A stretch of DNA of 64,000 bases from Woeseiaceae bacterium (GTDB lineage Bacteria > Pseudomonadota > Gammaproteobacteria > Steroidobacterales > Woeseiaceae), in contig JASJCM010000014.1 in NCBI GenBank assembly GCA_030065985.1, forward strand, positions 1-64,000. Direction: 5' to 3'. Below are positions 32,149-41,007 of the stretch, piece by piece; the first letter of the stretch is position 1, and each line of letters opens with the position of its first letter. The notes under the pieces were generated by a model. The model was not told where the DNA came from and made no database searches. It saw nothing but the letters and a program-made list of their open reading frames with translations. Made by a program: the position numbers and the translations under genes.

Positions 32149-33534
32149 CTAGGCGGTATCGGGCGCACCCTCGGCCGTGTCCTCAGGCGGCGATCCTTCC
32201 TGGTCGGTCAGCCACTTCAGGATGTTGTAGTAGGCGCGGATATTCTGGACGTACAGCACTGGCTCCCAGCCACGCGCGTAACCATACGGGAGCTTCGAGT
32301 ACCATTTGCGCTGTGCTTTCAACGGCAGCGCCTTGCTGAGGTCGATCCAGGAATCCGGGTCACCGCCTTGCCACTCGACGATCAGGCGCGCGTCTTTGAC
32401 GTGATTAAAACCGACGTTGTACGCGGCCAGCGCCATCCAGGTGCGATCCGGTTCGCCAACCGAGTCCGCTACGCGCTCGGTCTGGCGCGCAAAATACTGC
32501 GCGCCGCCGAAAATGCTGTTCTTCGGATCTCTGCGGTCATCGATGCCGAGGTAGTCTGCCGTGGCTTCCGTGAGCATCATGATGCCGCGTACCCCGGTCG
32601 GGGAAACGGCGTTGGCGCGCCAGTGCGACTCTTGATAACCAATCGCCGCCAGCAGGCGCCAGTCGACGCCCCACTGCGCGCCGGCCTCCTCGAACCAGGG
32701 GCGGTACCGCGGCAGGCGGCTCTCGAAATGACGAATGAAGTTCCGCGTGCCGACATAGTCGTACTTCTTGGTATGGCCGTAGTAGCGGTCGTGGACGCGC
32801 GCAAGCAGGCCGGATCGGTCGGCACTGATCAGGAAGTCATCGGCCGCTGACAGCAGGGAATCGGCGGTGCCCTTCGGGAACGCCCACGCAAGCGGGTCGT
32901 CAAGAAAAAGGTCGAGGGCGACCCGAAGGTCCGGGTAGAAGTGACGCTGGATGTTGAAGTCCGTGCTGTCCGCAATGGTCAGGTCGATGTCGCCAACTGC
33001 GACCTTTTCGAGCAACTGGGCCGCGTCGATGTCGGCATTCTCGGTCCAGCTCAGGGTTGGGTGGCTCTCCTGAAGTGACTCGAGAATATCGACATGACTT
33101 GTCGATGCCATGACTTCGATCGAACGATCGAGAACGTCGTCAATCGACCGTGGCCGGCCGGTACCCAGCTTGTAGATCAGGTGGACATCTACGGTTTCGT
33201 ACGGGAAGCCAAAGTTCAGGTACTCGCGGCGCGAGTCCGTGACGGAAAGGCCAGCGGCCGCCATGTGCGATTCGCCGGAAAGCAGCATTGGCAGGATTTC
33301 GGAAACGCTCTCGACCGACTGAATGACCAGCGCCGCGCCAAGGTGCTCGGCGAATTCGAGCACAAGGTCGTACTCGGGGCCACTCGGTCCGTCAGGGCCC
33401 AATGTATACGACGTCGGGCTGTCGAGGGTGACGACGCGGAGTTCGCCGGTATCAATCACCTGCTCGAGGATCGACGGCGGCGACGAACAGGTCCCGATCA
33501 GCCCTGCGGTCAGAATGATGAGAATTATTCGCAC
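32149..33534 (-). CDS. mltF: Membrane-bound lytic murein transglycosylase F
   Basis: MltF cleaves the glycan strands of peptidoglycan, producing 1,6-anhydro-muropeptides. The 461-residue protein has a lipoprotein-type signal (about 1-17, cysteine in GTCSS). A periplasmic binding-protein-like regulatory domain spans about 28-265 (LRVVTLDSPTSYTLGPDGP). The SLT domain spans about 285-430, with the catalytic glutamate in AAIGYQESHWRANAVS and GVRGIMMLTEATADYLG. The acidic proline-rich end (SPPEDTAEGAPDTA) is short. Its stop is 2 bp from the DUF2891-like gene's stop (convergent). Confidence 0.93.
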   Translation of the reverse strand: MRIILIILTAGLIGTCSSPPSILEQVIDTGELRVVTLDSPTSYTLGPDGPSGPEYDLVLEFAEHLGAALVIQSVESVSEILPMLLSGESHMAAAGLSVTDSRREYLNFGFPYETVDVHLIYKLGTGRPRSIDDVLDRSIEVMASTSHVDILESLQESHPTLSWTENADIDAAQLLEKVAVGDIDLTIADSTDFNIQRHFYPDLRVALDLFLDDPLAWAFPKGTADSLLSAADDFLISADRSGLLARVHDRYYGHTKKYDYVGTRNFIRHFESRLPRYRPWFEEAGAQWGVDWRLLAAIGYQESHWRANAVSPTGVRGIMMLTEATADYLGIDDRRDPKNSIFGGAQYFARQTERVADSVGEPDRTWMALAAYNVGFNHVKDARLIVEWQGGDPDSWIDLSKALPLKAQRKWYSKLPYGYARGWEPVLYVQNIRAYYNILKWLTDQEGSPPEDTAEGAPDTA

Positions 33535-33591
33535 TCCCCAAAGGCTACCCTAGAAGCGCTCCAAATTCAGCGCGTCAGGGCGGCAATCGGC

Positions 33592-33620
33592 TGGTCAGGA
33601 CAGGAGGGTTTGCGTACAAT
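33592..33620 (+). promoter_or_regulatory. Candidate sigma-70 promoter of tRNA-Ser
   Basis: TGGTCA (33592-33597), a 17-nt spacer and TACAAT (33615-33620) lie 19-47 nt before the tRNA 5' end, giving a leader of about 10 nt. Confidence 0.5.
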
Positions 33621-33638
33621 CCGCCTCCCGACCGCGCA

Positions 33639-33731
<93 letters not shown>

Positions 33732-33739
33732 AAAACGAA

Positions 33740-33763
33740 AGGGCCCCATTCGGGGCCCTTTTT
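33740..33763 (+). terminator. Rho-independent terminator after tRNA-Ser
   Basis: AGGGCCCC and GGGGCCCT form an 8-bp stem with loop ATTC, followed by TTTT and a second T-run. The A-rich left flank (GAAAAACGAAA) can extend the stem into the T-tract, so it could work in both directions. Confidence 0.9.
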
Positions 33764-33785
33764 CGTTTTTCATGGCCGTCGAGGG

Positions 33786-33883
33786 TTGAGGATTCGAACC
33801 CTGTTCGACTCACGCAGGCGCGCAGCGCCCAGTGAGCACGCGCAGCCGCAGGCAAGCGTGAATCCCACCCAGCGCAGCGCCCA
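33786..33883. repeat. tRNA-derived fragments and short repeats after tRNA-Ser
   Basis: The minus strand at 33790-33801 reads GGGTTCGAATCC, a tRNA T-arm sequence, in the opposite orientation to the tRNA. GAATCCCACCC at 33860-33870 repeats the 3' part of the tRNA-Ser T arm (33710-33720). The 12-mer GCGCAGCGCCCA occurs twice, at 33820 and 33872. A further GAATCCCACC is at 34891-34900, beyond the next gene. No gene is seen from 33730 to 33979 apart from the terminator. Confidence 0.5.
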
Positions 33884-33979
33884 TCCCATTTGGCACGATT
33901 GCGGCACGACTCCAGGGACGTTAGTTTTCAGTACGAGCGGCAATCGACCTTCTTTTAAACCTGACGGATATCAGAGGCC

Positions 33980-34849
33980 ATGAGCTACGACCTATTCCTA
34001 AGATCCGAAGACAACAGTTTCGACGCGACGTCATTCGAACAGTACTTCTCCCAGAGAGCCCACTACAACGTCCAGGGCTCGCAAGCCTGGTACCAGAACG
34101 AGGCGACCGGCGTCTATTTTCTCTTCGAATTGCAGGGCGAAGATGATTCAGAGGCTGGCGAGGACTTCTATCCCGTTGCGTTCAACATGAATTACTTTCG
34201 GCCGACCTATTTCGTATTGGAGGCTGAACCTGAGGTAACGGCATTCATAAAAAGATTCTCCATGACCGTCATGGATCCGCAAATGGAGGGGATGGGCACC
34301 GGGGACTATAGCGCTGAGCGGTTCAAGACCGGCTGGCTGCATGGCAACGATTTCGGGTACAGCTCAATATTAAAGAACCATCAAGATGTCTATTCACTTC
34401 CCCAGGCGCAGCTGCACCAACTTTGGGAGTGGAATTTCAACAAAGAGGATCTCCAGGGCTCTGTCGAAGACGATGTATTTGTTCCTAAAATCATGCTCGT
34501 AAAGAGAAACGGAATCCCGATAACGGCAGCCGTCTGGCCAGATGCGATTCCGTCAGTTCTTCCCGAAGTTGACTACCTCTTGATCGGTAGACAAGAGCTT
34601 GCGCCCCGGAGGCTGTTCAAGAAGCAAGACGACATGGTCGTCGTCGCGTTCTCGGAGATGCGCGAGCTGATCGATAAGTACAAAACCAAGATGCATGGGT
34701 CGGCGTACTATTTGTTCTACGAATCGGTTCCGGACGAGATCAAGAAGGCTATTCAGAGATTTAGTCCGCACAACGACGAACTAGAGGGATTGCCCGTCGA
34801 CCAGGTTCTGGATCGAGAAATCGTAGAAAAGTACTTCCATGACAATTAG
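33980..34849 (+). CDS. Unrecognised protein in a lower-GC segment
   Basis: I do not recognise this 289-residue protein. It begins MSYDLFLRSEDNSFDATSF, a soluble acidic protein with many aromatic residues (Y, F, W), no signal peptide and no membrane segment. The middle contains GVYFLFELQGEDDSEAGE and NMNYFRPTYFVLEAEPEV. Four 60-base lines counted by hand give 121/240 GC (50%) against about 60-65% in housekeeping lines, and ATA, AGA and AAA codons are more common. It is flanked by copies of GAATCCCACC from the tRNA-Ser end, which fits acquisition by transfer. A role in immunity or defence is possible but not shown. Confidence 0.7.
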   Translation: MSYDLFLRSEDNSFDATSFEQYFSQRAHYNVQGSQAWYQNEATGVYFLFELQGEDDSEAGEDFYPVAFNMNYFRPTYFVLEAEPEVTAFIKRFSMTVMDPQMEGMGTGDYSAERFKTGWLHGNDFGYSSILKNHQDVYSLPQAQLHQLWEWNFNKEDLQGSVEDDVFVPKIMLVKRNGIPITAAVWPDAIPSVLPEVDYLLIGRQELAPRRLFKKQDDMVVVAFSEMRELIDKYKTKMHGSAYYLFYESVPDEIKKAIQRFSPHNDELEGLPVDQVLDREIVEKYFHDN

Positions 34850-34890
34850 TCGGAACGGTTTGCACTAGCCAACGCTGTTCGAGCCGAGCT

Positions 34891-34900
34891 GAATCCCACC
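34891..34900 (+). repeat. Third copy of the tRNA-Ser T-arm fragment
   Basis: GAATCCCACC followed by TTCT resembles the tRNA-Ser end GAATCCCACCCTCT (33710-33723), 42 bp after the unrecognised gene's stop. With the preceding T it shares 11 bp with the copy at 33859-33869. It could be a decayed attachment-site repeat. Confidence 0.35.
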
Positions 34901-34902
34901 TT

Positions 34903-37125
34903 CTAGTTGCCCCGCAGAATCAATGTCTTCAGGTTCGGGTCGGCAAGAATTTCTTCTTCGGTAAACGGCAATTGCAGCCACTCGCCGCGAGCGTACAGCT
35001 CGGTCTGGTCGTAGTAATGTGGCGAGTCGGCTTCCGGCGATTGCGAATAAGTCAGTATGCCGCGCGCGTCAGGCTTACCGTCTTCACCCCACGTAACGAC
35101 CTGGATATAACTGTTGCCGTGAACAATGGGCGTATAGCCCTTGCCGTCCGTGAAATCCGTGTTGATATAGCTGAACATGCCGTGACGGCCAGGTCCGCCG
35201 GGCACCGGAATCCGGGTGCCATTGCGTTCGGCGAACTGCACATCACCCCATGGCTTATCCAACTCGATGCCTGCATCCTGCAGACGTTGCTGCGCCGCTG
35301 TAAGTGCTTCGCGGACGGCGTCACGGACGGCCTGGTTATCGACTGCGATTCCACGAGGCGTGTTGACCGGGTCGGCCGGGTCGAATGGAATCGCGTAGAT
35401 GCCGTCGATACGGCGCGCGGACTCCCAGAATTCTGTCCAAACCTGCATGCCGCGGCTGTCAATACTGGCCGTGCGATCCCATTCCCGAAGCACGTCACAG
35501 CTCTTCGCAATCTCGTCATTGTCCTCACAGACTGAGAGCACGTCGTCGAGCAGCAGCTCCGCGCCGAAGTGCCGATGGCTTAGCAGGAGCGACTGGATGT
35601 CATCGGGGCGTAGCTTGCTGCCCCGTTGCAGATGTTCATTAAGAAACACGAGGCCGGCACGTGTACGCAACGTGCGGGCAGTCCGCTCCGGACCGATGGT
35701 CGGCAAGTAACCTTCGAGCGGTTCATCCGGGTTCGACAGCCAGTAACTGTCGTTCGAATTACTGAAATAGCGCCTGCTCGTCGCACGTGGCATGTCGTCC
35801 GCTGGCAGGTTTCCCGGAACAGCGCTTCGTGGATCATCGCGCCAATCACATTCGGGACTCGAGCCATCAAGCACGACTATCTGCGCGGGCAAACCACGCA
35901 CCTCGCGGCGGCAGTTTCCAAGAATGTCCATATCGAGATGCGGCGTTGCGGATATGTCGGCATAAAACGCGTTGCCTTCACGATCGGCAGCAATCGTGTT
36001 GACGAAATAGACACCCTGTTTGCTAATCGCCGCTTCGACATCGGCCACAGACGCTGCGGTGTGCAGGGCCTCGTAGGTCGCAAACGCCGCGTTGTTATTC
36101 AGAATGGCGTCGCGGGCGGCATAAGCGCGCGTCTGCGTCCACGGCAGCTCATCGCTGACGAGAACCGGCCCGAGATGAGTCAGGTAGACGGTTTGCCTGC
36201 TGTCGCCATCTGCCAGCGGCACCGAGACCTCGATTACTTCGATGTCACGGTAGTCATCGCCATAGCGATACTGCATGGGGTTTTCCGGATTCAGCTCGAG
36301 CTCGAACAGCGTCATGCGGAGTGCCGTCGATACTGTGTGCGTCCATGCGACGTCCTCGTTGAATCCAATGGCGATGAAGCTTCCTGACAACAGGCTTGCA
36401 CCCATCGTGTCGATCTCGCCCGGAATCGTCGTGTGGATCATGTGAAAGCGTGCCGGGCCATGCCATGGATAGTGGGGATTTCCAAACAGGATGCCCTTGC
36501 CGGACTGCGTAAGCTCGCTGCCCAATGCGATCGCGTTGCTGCCGATTCCTGGTGTCATGTCGTAATCAAGCTGCACCGAGGCGACCGGCTCACCGGGCGG
36601 TGCCGCGGCGGCGATTCCTGTATTGAAGCGGCCGACGCCGTAGCGAATACCGAATGCGATGAACATTCGACCCAGTTCGAGTTCGTCGATCAGCCGCACC
36701 CATTTCTGGCCGGCACACGCTGCCGGAAGACTCTGGAGATTGTCCTCGATAAACCGGTTGTAGCCGGCGACGAAACCGGCGTGATACATGCGCATGTTTT
36801 CGGACATGGCCGCAGCACTTGTGCGCACCATTTCCGGCGTAACGATCGCGCGATGGAATGTGTCGCTGGCAAGATTCTCGTCCGATGCGCCAAAGTCGGC
36901 CGACAGCGTTCCGTTCGCCCTCGCGACCTCGCGCGCAAACACGCAGATGCCGTCGTTAGCGGTCGCGTACGCAAAGCCGTATCCGAGGCTGCCCCAGTCT
37001 TCCGCCTTGACGTGCGGAATACCGTAGCCTGTCCAGCGGATCTCGGCGTTGTACGTGTCGCCCGAATCGGTCGAACAACCTAACAGCATTGCCAATACAC
37101 CTAACAGCAGAAATTGATGTTTCAC
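34903..37125 (-). CDS. Penicillin-acylase family lipoprotein, PvdQ-like AHL acylase
   Basis: An N-terminal nucleophile hydrolase that likely removes acyl chains from amides such as acyl-homoserine lactones. The pattern GIGSNAIALGSELTQSGKG, with the autocatalytic Gly-Ser junction (Ser about 196), is followed by GNPHYPWHGPARFHMIHTTIPG and then IGFNEDVAWTHTV. This series closely follows P. aeruginosa PvdQ. The 740-residue length fits the alpha-spacer-beta precursor. The GTG at 37125, after CAGGA, gives a clean lipoprotein signal (VKHQFLLLGVLAMLLGC). An ATG at 37182, also with a good site, would add 19 residues. A lipid anchor is unusual compared with soluble PvdQ. Peptide or other amide substrates remain possible. 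It is divergent from the desaturase. Confidence 0.85.
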   Translation of the reverse strand: MKHQFLLLGVLAMLLGCSTDSGDTYNAEIRWTGYGIPHVKAEDWGSLGYGFAYATANDGICVFAREVARANGTLSADFGASDENLASDTFHRAIVTPEMVRTSAAAMSENMRMYHAGFVAGYNRFIEDNLQSLPAACAGQKWVRLIDELELGRMFIAFGIRYGVGRFNTGIAAAAPPGEPVASVQLDYDMTPGIGSNAIALGSELTQSGKGILFGNPHYPWHGPARFHMIHTTIPGEIDTMGASLLSGSFIAIGFNEDVAWTHTVSTALRMTLFELELNPENPMQYRYGDDYRDIEVIEVSVPLADGDSRQTVYLTHLGPVLVSDELPWTQTRAYAARDAILNNNAAFATYEALHTAASVADVEAAISKQGVYFVNTIAADREGNAFYADISATPHLDMDILGNCRREVRGLPAQIVVLDGSSPECDWRDDPRSAVPGNLPADDMPRATSRRYFSNSNDSYWLSNPDEPLEGYLPTIGPERTARTLRTRAGLVFLNEHLQRGSKLRPDDIQSLLLSHRHFGAELLLDDVLSVCEDNDEIAKSCDVLREWDRTASIDSRGMQVWTEFWESARRIDGIYAIPFDPADPVNTPRGIAVDNQAVRDAVREALTAAQQRLQDAGIELDKPWGDVQFAERNGTRIPVPGGPGRHGMFSYINTDFTDGKGYTPIVHGNSYIQVVTWGEDGKPDARGILTYSQSPEADSPHYYDQTELYARGEWLQLPFTEEEILADPNLKTLILRGN

Positions 37126-37285
37126 GACGATTCCTGAGAGCTTCAAACTGGCAGGACAGCCTACAGAAATGAGCTTGCTCATTCCATTTCCTGATAAACG
37201 AAAAATTGGCGCGAAATCTAAAGGACTTTCGACCCGCTGGGTTCACAATGCCGCCACGCAATGTTCATATGAGCTGCACAGGACT

Positions 37286-38314
37286 ATGGACGGAAATCTC
37301 CCGAAGACACGGACCGACGTGCAGGCAGACAGGGACCTGTTCAAGGCAACTCTGCCATTCGGTGTCGAATCTGTAAGAACCAGCTGGTGGGTCGTCGGTT
37401 CGACGTTCCTGTTGCTGACTGCATCGCTGACTGGCGCCGCGCTCGCACCGCACTGGTCGATACGACTGTTGTTCTCAGTCCTGTCGGCGCTGCTCATGGT
37501 TCGCGCGTTCATTACGTACCACGACTATATGCACAATGCGATCCTGTCACGGTCGCGACTCGCAAAGTGGTTATTTCGTCTGTTCTCGGTCATCGCGCTC
37601 ACGCCGCCAAGAGCATGGAAGTACAGCCATAACTACCATCATGGCCATGTCGGCAACATTGATGCTGCCGCCGACGGCGCATTCAAATTGATGACGACGG
37701 ACATGTGGCGTGAGGCTTCGCCCTGGACTCGCTTCGCTTACCGTGTCGAACGTCATCCGCTCACTATCCTGGCCGGGTATTTCACCGTCTTCTTCCTTAG
37801 CGTGACGCTTCTTCCGTTCATAAGGAGTCCATCCCGTAACTGGGACTCGCTAGTGGTCGTAGCCGGTCACGGGGCACTGATCGCGGCGCTGTGGGTGCTT
37901 GGCGGATTCGATATGGCGTTTTTCGTCGTCCTGTTGCCAATGACGATTGCTTCGATGATCGGGAGCTTCCTGTTCTTCGCCCAACACAGCTTTGAAGAAA
38001 TGCACATCCTGCCGGCGGAGACATGGACGAGCAGGCGAGCAGCATTGGAATCCTCGAGCTACATGAAGATGAACCCGGTTATGCGCTGGTTCACAGGGAA
38101 TATCGGTTACCACCATATTCATCACCTGAACGTGCGAATCCCGTTCTATCGACTTCCGGAGGCGATGGACGCGATCGCCGAACTCCAGTCACCCGCAACG
38201 ATTTCGCTGTCGTTGCAGGACATCGTGGCCTGCTTCCACTGCTGCCTGTGGGATGAGGGATTGCAGCGCATGGTCTCGTATCGGGAATTCGCCAGGGCGT
38301 CGGCCGCAGCCTGA
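37286..38314 (+). CDS. Membrane fatty acid desaturase/hydroxylase
   Basis: A di-iron membrane enzyme that inserts a double bond or hydroxyl into an acyl chain. The 342-residue product has the three histidine boxes: HDYMH, HNYHH (in KYSHNYHHGHVGN) and HHIHH (in GYHHIHHLNVRIPFYRLPEA). Between them are four or so hydrophobic membrane segments. The frame opens at 37169, but that start lies inside the neighbouring divergent gene; the ATG at 37286, after CACAGGA, is preferred. Its divergent neighbour is the PvdQ-like acylase. Confidence 0.88.
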   Translation: MDGNLPKTRTDVQADRDLFKATLPFGVESVRTSWWVVGSTFLLLTASLTGAALAPHWSIRLLFSVLSALLMVRAFITYHDYMHNAILSRSRLAKWLFRLFSVIALTPPRAWKYSHNYHHGHVGNIDAAADGAFKLMTTDMWREASPWTRFAYRVERHPLTILAGYFTVFFLSVTLLPFIRSPSRNWDSLVVVAGHGALIAALWVLGGFDMAFFVVLLPMTIASMIGSFLFFAQHSFEEMHILPAETWTSRRAALESSSYMKMNPVMRWFTGNIGYHHIHHLNVRIPFYRLPEAMDAIAELQSPATISLSLQDIVACFHCCLWDEGLQRMVSYREFARASAAA

Positions 38315-38355
38315 CGCCGCGGGTCCCGTAGACCACGGTGACCCGAATTTCAACT

Positions 38356-38383
38356 TTGAAACGGATTTTTTGCGGAGTAGGAT
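38356..38383 (+). promoter_or_regulatory. Candidate sigma-70 promoter of the PDZ membrane protein
   Basis: TTGAAA (38356-38361), a 16-nt spacer and TAGGAT (38378-38383) precede the ATG at 38429, giving a leader of about 40 nt. Confidence 0.4.
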
Positions 38384-38428
38384 CGTTCGCTTGCAAGCTC
38401 TATCAATAATAAGAACAGGGAGTTAGCT

Positions 38429-39424
38429 ATGAATCCAAGTGACAGCAAGACACCGATCCTGATATTTGCCGCGATAGTCGCGATCTACGCGATCCTCGGC
38501 TGGCTGGACGTAAAGAACTACGCCCAAGGCGGCTGGGCTACGGCGCCCGACAACACAGTCACCCAGGTCCTGCCGGGAAGCCCCGCCGAGTCCGGTGGGC
38601 TGCAGGTGGGGGACAAGTTGGTGAGCCTGGGCGGTGTTGATGTTTCAGATGCGGCCGCCCAGTCTCAGCGGGGCCGACCTGAAGTCGGCGAAGCCTGGGA
38701 ATTCGTCGTGCAACGTGACGGCGCGACCGTCTCTTTCGACATTACTTTTGGCGAGATGGTGCCCGAACGCAAATTCCTGGCACATGCCACCTTCCTCGTC
38801 GGGTTCTGTTTCATCATATTCACGGTTCGCGCATTCATGCAGAATCAAACAGCATCAACGCAAGCCCTGGCGCTCGCGGGAATCCTTTTCAGCTTCGTGT
38901 TTATTACCGGCCCATATTTTGGCAGTCCGATGTTGCGCAGTATCGACAACGCGGTCGGAGTATTGCTGGTTTGGCTCGGCGTGGCCTCGATCCTGAACTT
39001 CCTGTTGGTGCATCTGCGTGACGGCGGCAATCGCCTGCTATACCTGCCAGGTCTGGCAGTCGGTCTGTTCATCGCCTGGCGCATACTGGCCACTCCGGCG
39101 GCGACCGACGGACTGAATAATTTCACCAATGTATTTGTTGGCATCGTTGCCGTGTTCTACCTGATCGCAGCGCTCGTCACGGTATACCGCAGCTTCGTCG
39201 GCGCAACCGCCTCAGAGCGTGAAGCCAGCGGTCTGAAACTCATGATGATTGGAGCTCTGGTCGGCCTGTTGCCCCCGCTGATCAGTATTGCGGCAGGTGT
39301 CGTGGCGCCGCAGGTGGTTTTGCCGGGACAGAACTTCTACTTCCTCGCATTCATCGCCATACCGATCACGTGGTCGATCGCCGTAACGAAGAAACCAGAT
39401 GCACCGGCAGCAGCATCCGACTGA
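38429..39424 (+). CDS. PDZ-domain multi-pass membrane protein
   Basis: The 331-residue protein has an N-terminal membrane segment (about 9-25) and a PDZ domain (about 40-112, with TQVLPGSPAESGGLQVGDKLVSLGG). Seven or so membrane segments follow between about 118 and 320. The C-terminus is a short proline/alanine tail. No HExxH or serine protease motif is visible, so it is not a site-2 protease. The layout looks like a membrane sensor with an extracytoplasmic PDZ ligand-binding part, but no output domain follows. AGGGAG precedes the ATG and a terminator follows 27 bp after the stop, so it is a single-gene unit. Confidence 0.75.
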   Translation: MNPSDSKTPILIFAAIVAIYAILGWLDVKNYAQGGWATAPDNTVTQVLPGSPAESGGLQVGDKLVSLGGVDVSDAAAQSQRGRPEVGEAWEFVVQRDGATVSFDITFGEMVPERKFLAHATFLVGFCFIIFTVRAFMQNQTASTQALALAGILFSFVFITGPYFGSPMLRSIDNAVGVLLVWLGVASILNFLLVHLRDGGNRLLYLPGLAVGLFIAWRILATPAATDGLNNFTNVFVGIVAVFYLIAALVTVYRSFVGATASEREASGLKLMMIGALVGLLPPLISIAAGVVAPQVVLPGQNFYFLAFIAIPITWSIAVTKKPDAPAAASD

Positions 39425-39450
39425 GCTCACCACCGACCCATGCAACGAAT

Positions 39451-39472
39451 AGGCCCCCTGCGGGGCCTTTTT
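39451..39472 (+). terminator. Rho-independent terminator after the PDZ membrane protein
   Basis: AGGCCCC and GGGGCCT form a 7-bp stem with loop CTGC followed by TTTT. The A-rich left flank is weak, so it chiefly serves the plus-strand gene. Confidence 0.88.
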
Positions 39473-39508
39473 CTTGTCTGGCCGGGCGTCGTTAACGTCG
39501 AAACTCAG

Positions 39509-40792
39509 TCAGTGCCTCGTATGACTGATTAGCGTTTCCAGGTAGCGGGATTTGAGCTGCTCGCTTGCCAGGAACTGCTTGATGGGCGGCAGCTTCAGGA
39601 TCACACCCAATACCGCTGCCATCGCACGGTGACTCCACAGGACGTGGTTGTCGAAAATCAGGTTCTGCAATTTGCCCCGCTCAATCGCCATGACCACGGC
39701 CCGGTGCGTGCCGTTCAGCGGTGTAAGAACGCGTTTCGGTCGTGATTCCAGAGACAGGCTGTCGTGCTTGTTGCAGCTGCGTATGCACACGCCGCAGCCC
39801 AGGCAGAGCTCTTCGTTCAAGCGGGCAATTTTCATCTTGGGCTTTTCCGGATCGTGGGATGAAACCAGGGTCATTGCCTCGACCGGGCAGACGTTCACGC
39901 ATTTGCCGCAACCGTTGCAGGTTTCCTCGTCGATAACCGGGATGAAGTTGGTTGTGTGTACGGGGTTGAGAATGGCAAAACGGCGTGCGGCGATCATGGC
40001 CTCGCAACAGCAGCTGCAGCAATTGCAGATGAAGTTGACATGCTCACGGACATTTTCCCCAAACTGCACGAGGTTGTTGTCGTAAGCCTCTTGCAGCAGG
40101 TCGTGACATTCCTCCTTGTCGATCTCACGAGCGACACCGTGTCTCGTCAGCGAGGACGCGGTGGTGTTGAACGTCATGCAAATATCCTGCGGTGCAGAAC
40201 ACGCCTTGCCCATGTGTTCCATTTTGTGGCGGCAATAACAGCGTCCCACACCGATATGGCTCGCAGTTTCGATCACCTCGCTGGCGCGCTCGTAATCCAG
40301 CACGTGAAGTGCATTTTCTTCAGACAAGGCAGGTTCACTGACGAAGGCTCGACCCAACTGCGTGTCACCACGAGTGAACAGCTCCCTGATGAAGTCCTCC
40401 TCGACATTCATATACTCATGAAATAGCTCGCTCAGTAATTTCTGGTCGAGGTCATCGCGAACCCGCATCAGAGAGAATTCGAAGAACCCGGCCATAGGCG
40501 GCGGCAGGGCATAGACCGTCTCACCGTTTTGCTCGAAGTCGACCAGAATGGCCCTGTCGGCCAGCTCATCGAGCGTGTTCTGCGTTTCGACGAGGTTCTT
40601 CTTCCAGATCCGACTGGCTTTTCTTGCCGTAAACGGCCTTATCGGCATCAATGAAACCAGGCCAGCTTCTTCTTCGCTGAACAGCATCGACAGGATATTG
40701 AAGAGCAGATCGGAAGGAGGCGCGCCCTGCGGAAAACGATTCAACCTGTCGGTAAGGGCGGAGTAACTCGTTTTCAGTGTTGTATGGGCCAC
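39509..40792 (-). CDS. Cysteine-rich 4Fe-4S protein
   Basis: A 427-residue iron-sulfur protein without a signal peptide. An N-terminal helical region (about 1-150) may be winged-helix-like. A conserved block CYCRHKMEHMGKAC with cysteines 185, 187, 198 and 205 follows. Next is the unusual run CNCCSCCC (256-263) and two ferredoxin-type 4Fe-4S motifs, CNGCGKCVNVCP (292-303) and CLGCGVCIRSC (330-340). The GTG start at 40792 follows GGAGGG; a longer frame to 40894 would add an unlikely segment. The role is unknown: an electron carrier or a redox-sensing protein. It is divergent from the beta-helix gene. Confidence 0.8.
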   Translation of the reverse strand: MAHTTLKTSYSALTDRLNRFPQGAPPSDLLFNILSMLFSEEEAGLVSLMPIRPFTARKASRIWKKNLVETQNTLDELADRAILVDFEQNGETVYALPPPMAGFFEFSLMRVRDDLDQKLLSELFHEYMNVEEDFIRELFTRGDTQLGRAFVSEPALSEENALHVLDYERASEVIETASHIGVGRCYCRHKMEHMGKACSAPQDICMTFNTTASSLTRHGVAREIDKEECHDLLQEAYDNNLVQFGENVREHVNFICNCCSCCCEAMIAARRFAILNPVHTTNFIPVIDEETCNGCGKCVNVCPVEAMTLVSSHDPEKPKMKIARLNEELCLGCGVCIRSCNKHDSLSLESRPKRVLTPLNGTHRAVVMAIERGKLQNLIFDNHVLWSHRAMAAVLGVILKLPPIKQFLASEQLKSRYLETLISHTRH

Positions 40793-41007
40793 GATGCAAA
40801 ACCCTCCAGCAATCTCCTGATCGTACCCCTGGTGCGGCGCACGAGGGTATATGGGAAATTGCGCATGTTCGGCGGCATCTTGCCGCTGTGCCAACCGTGA
40901 TCGACTCGCTAGTTCTACCTATAGCTGCCGGGCAAAAATGCGCATAGGGTCTAACTTACGTGCTGGGCCAATCTTGGGCTCCGGTCCCGCTCGTGTGGAG
41001 GTCTGCG

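Noticed and set aside
33780-33980. A second tRNA gene after tRNA-Ser
   Set aside because: Only T-arm-like pieces are present; no acceptor stem or anticodon arm can be formed.
35626-37083. Plus-strand frames of 253 and 216 codons opposite the acylase gene
   Set aside because: They mirror the acylase reading frame, have no recognised domain and no ribosome site.
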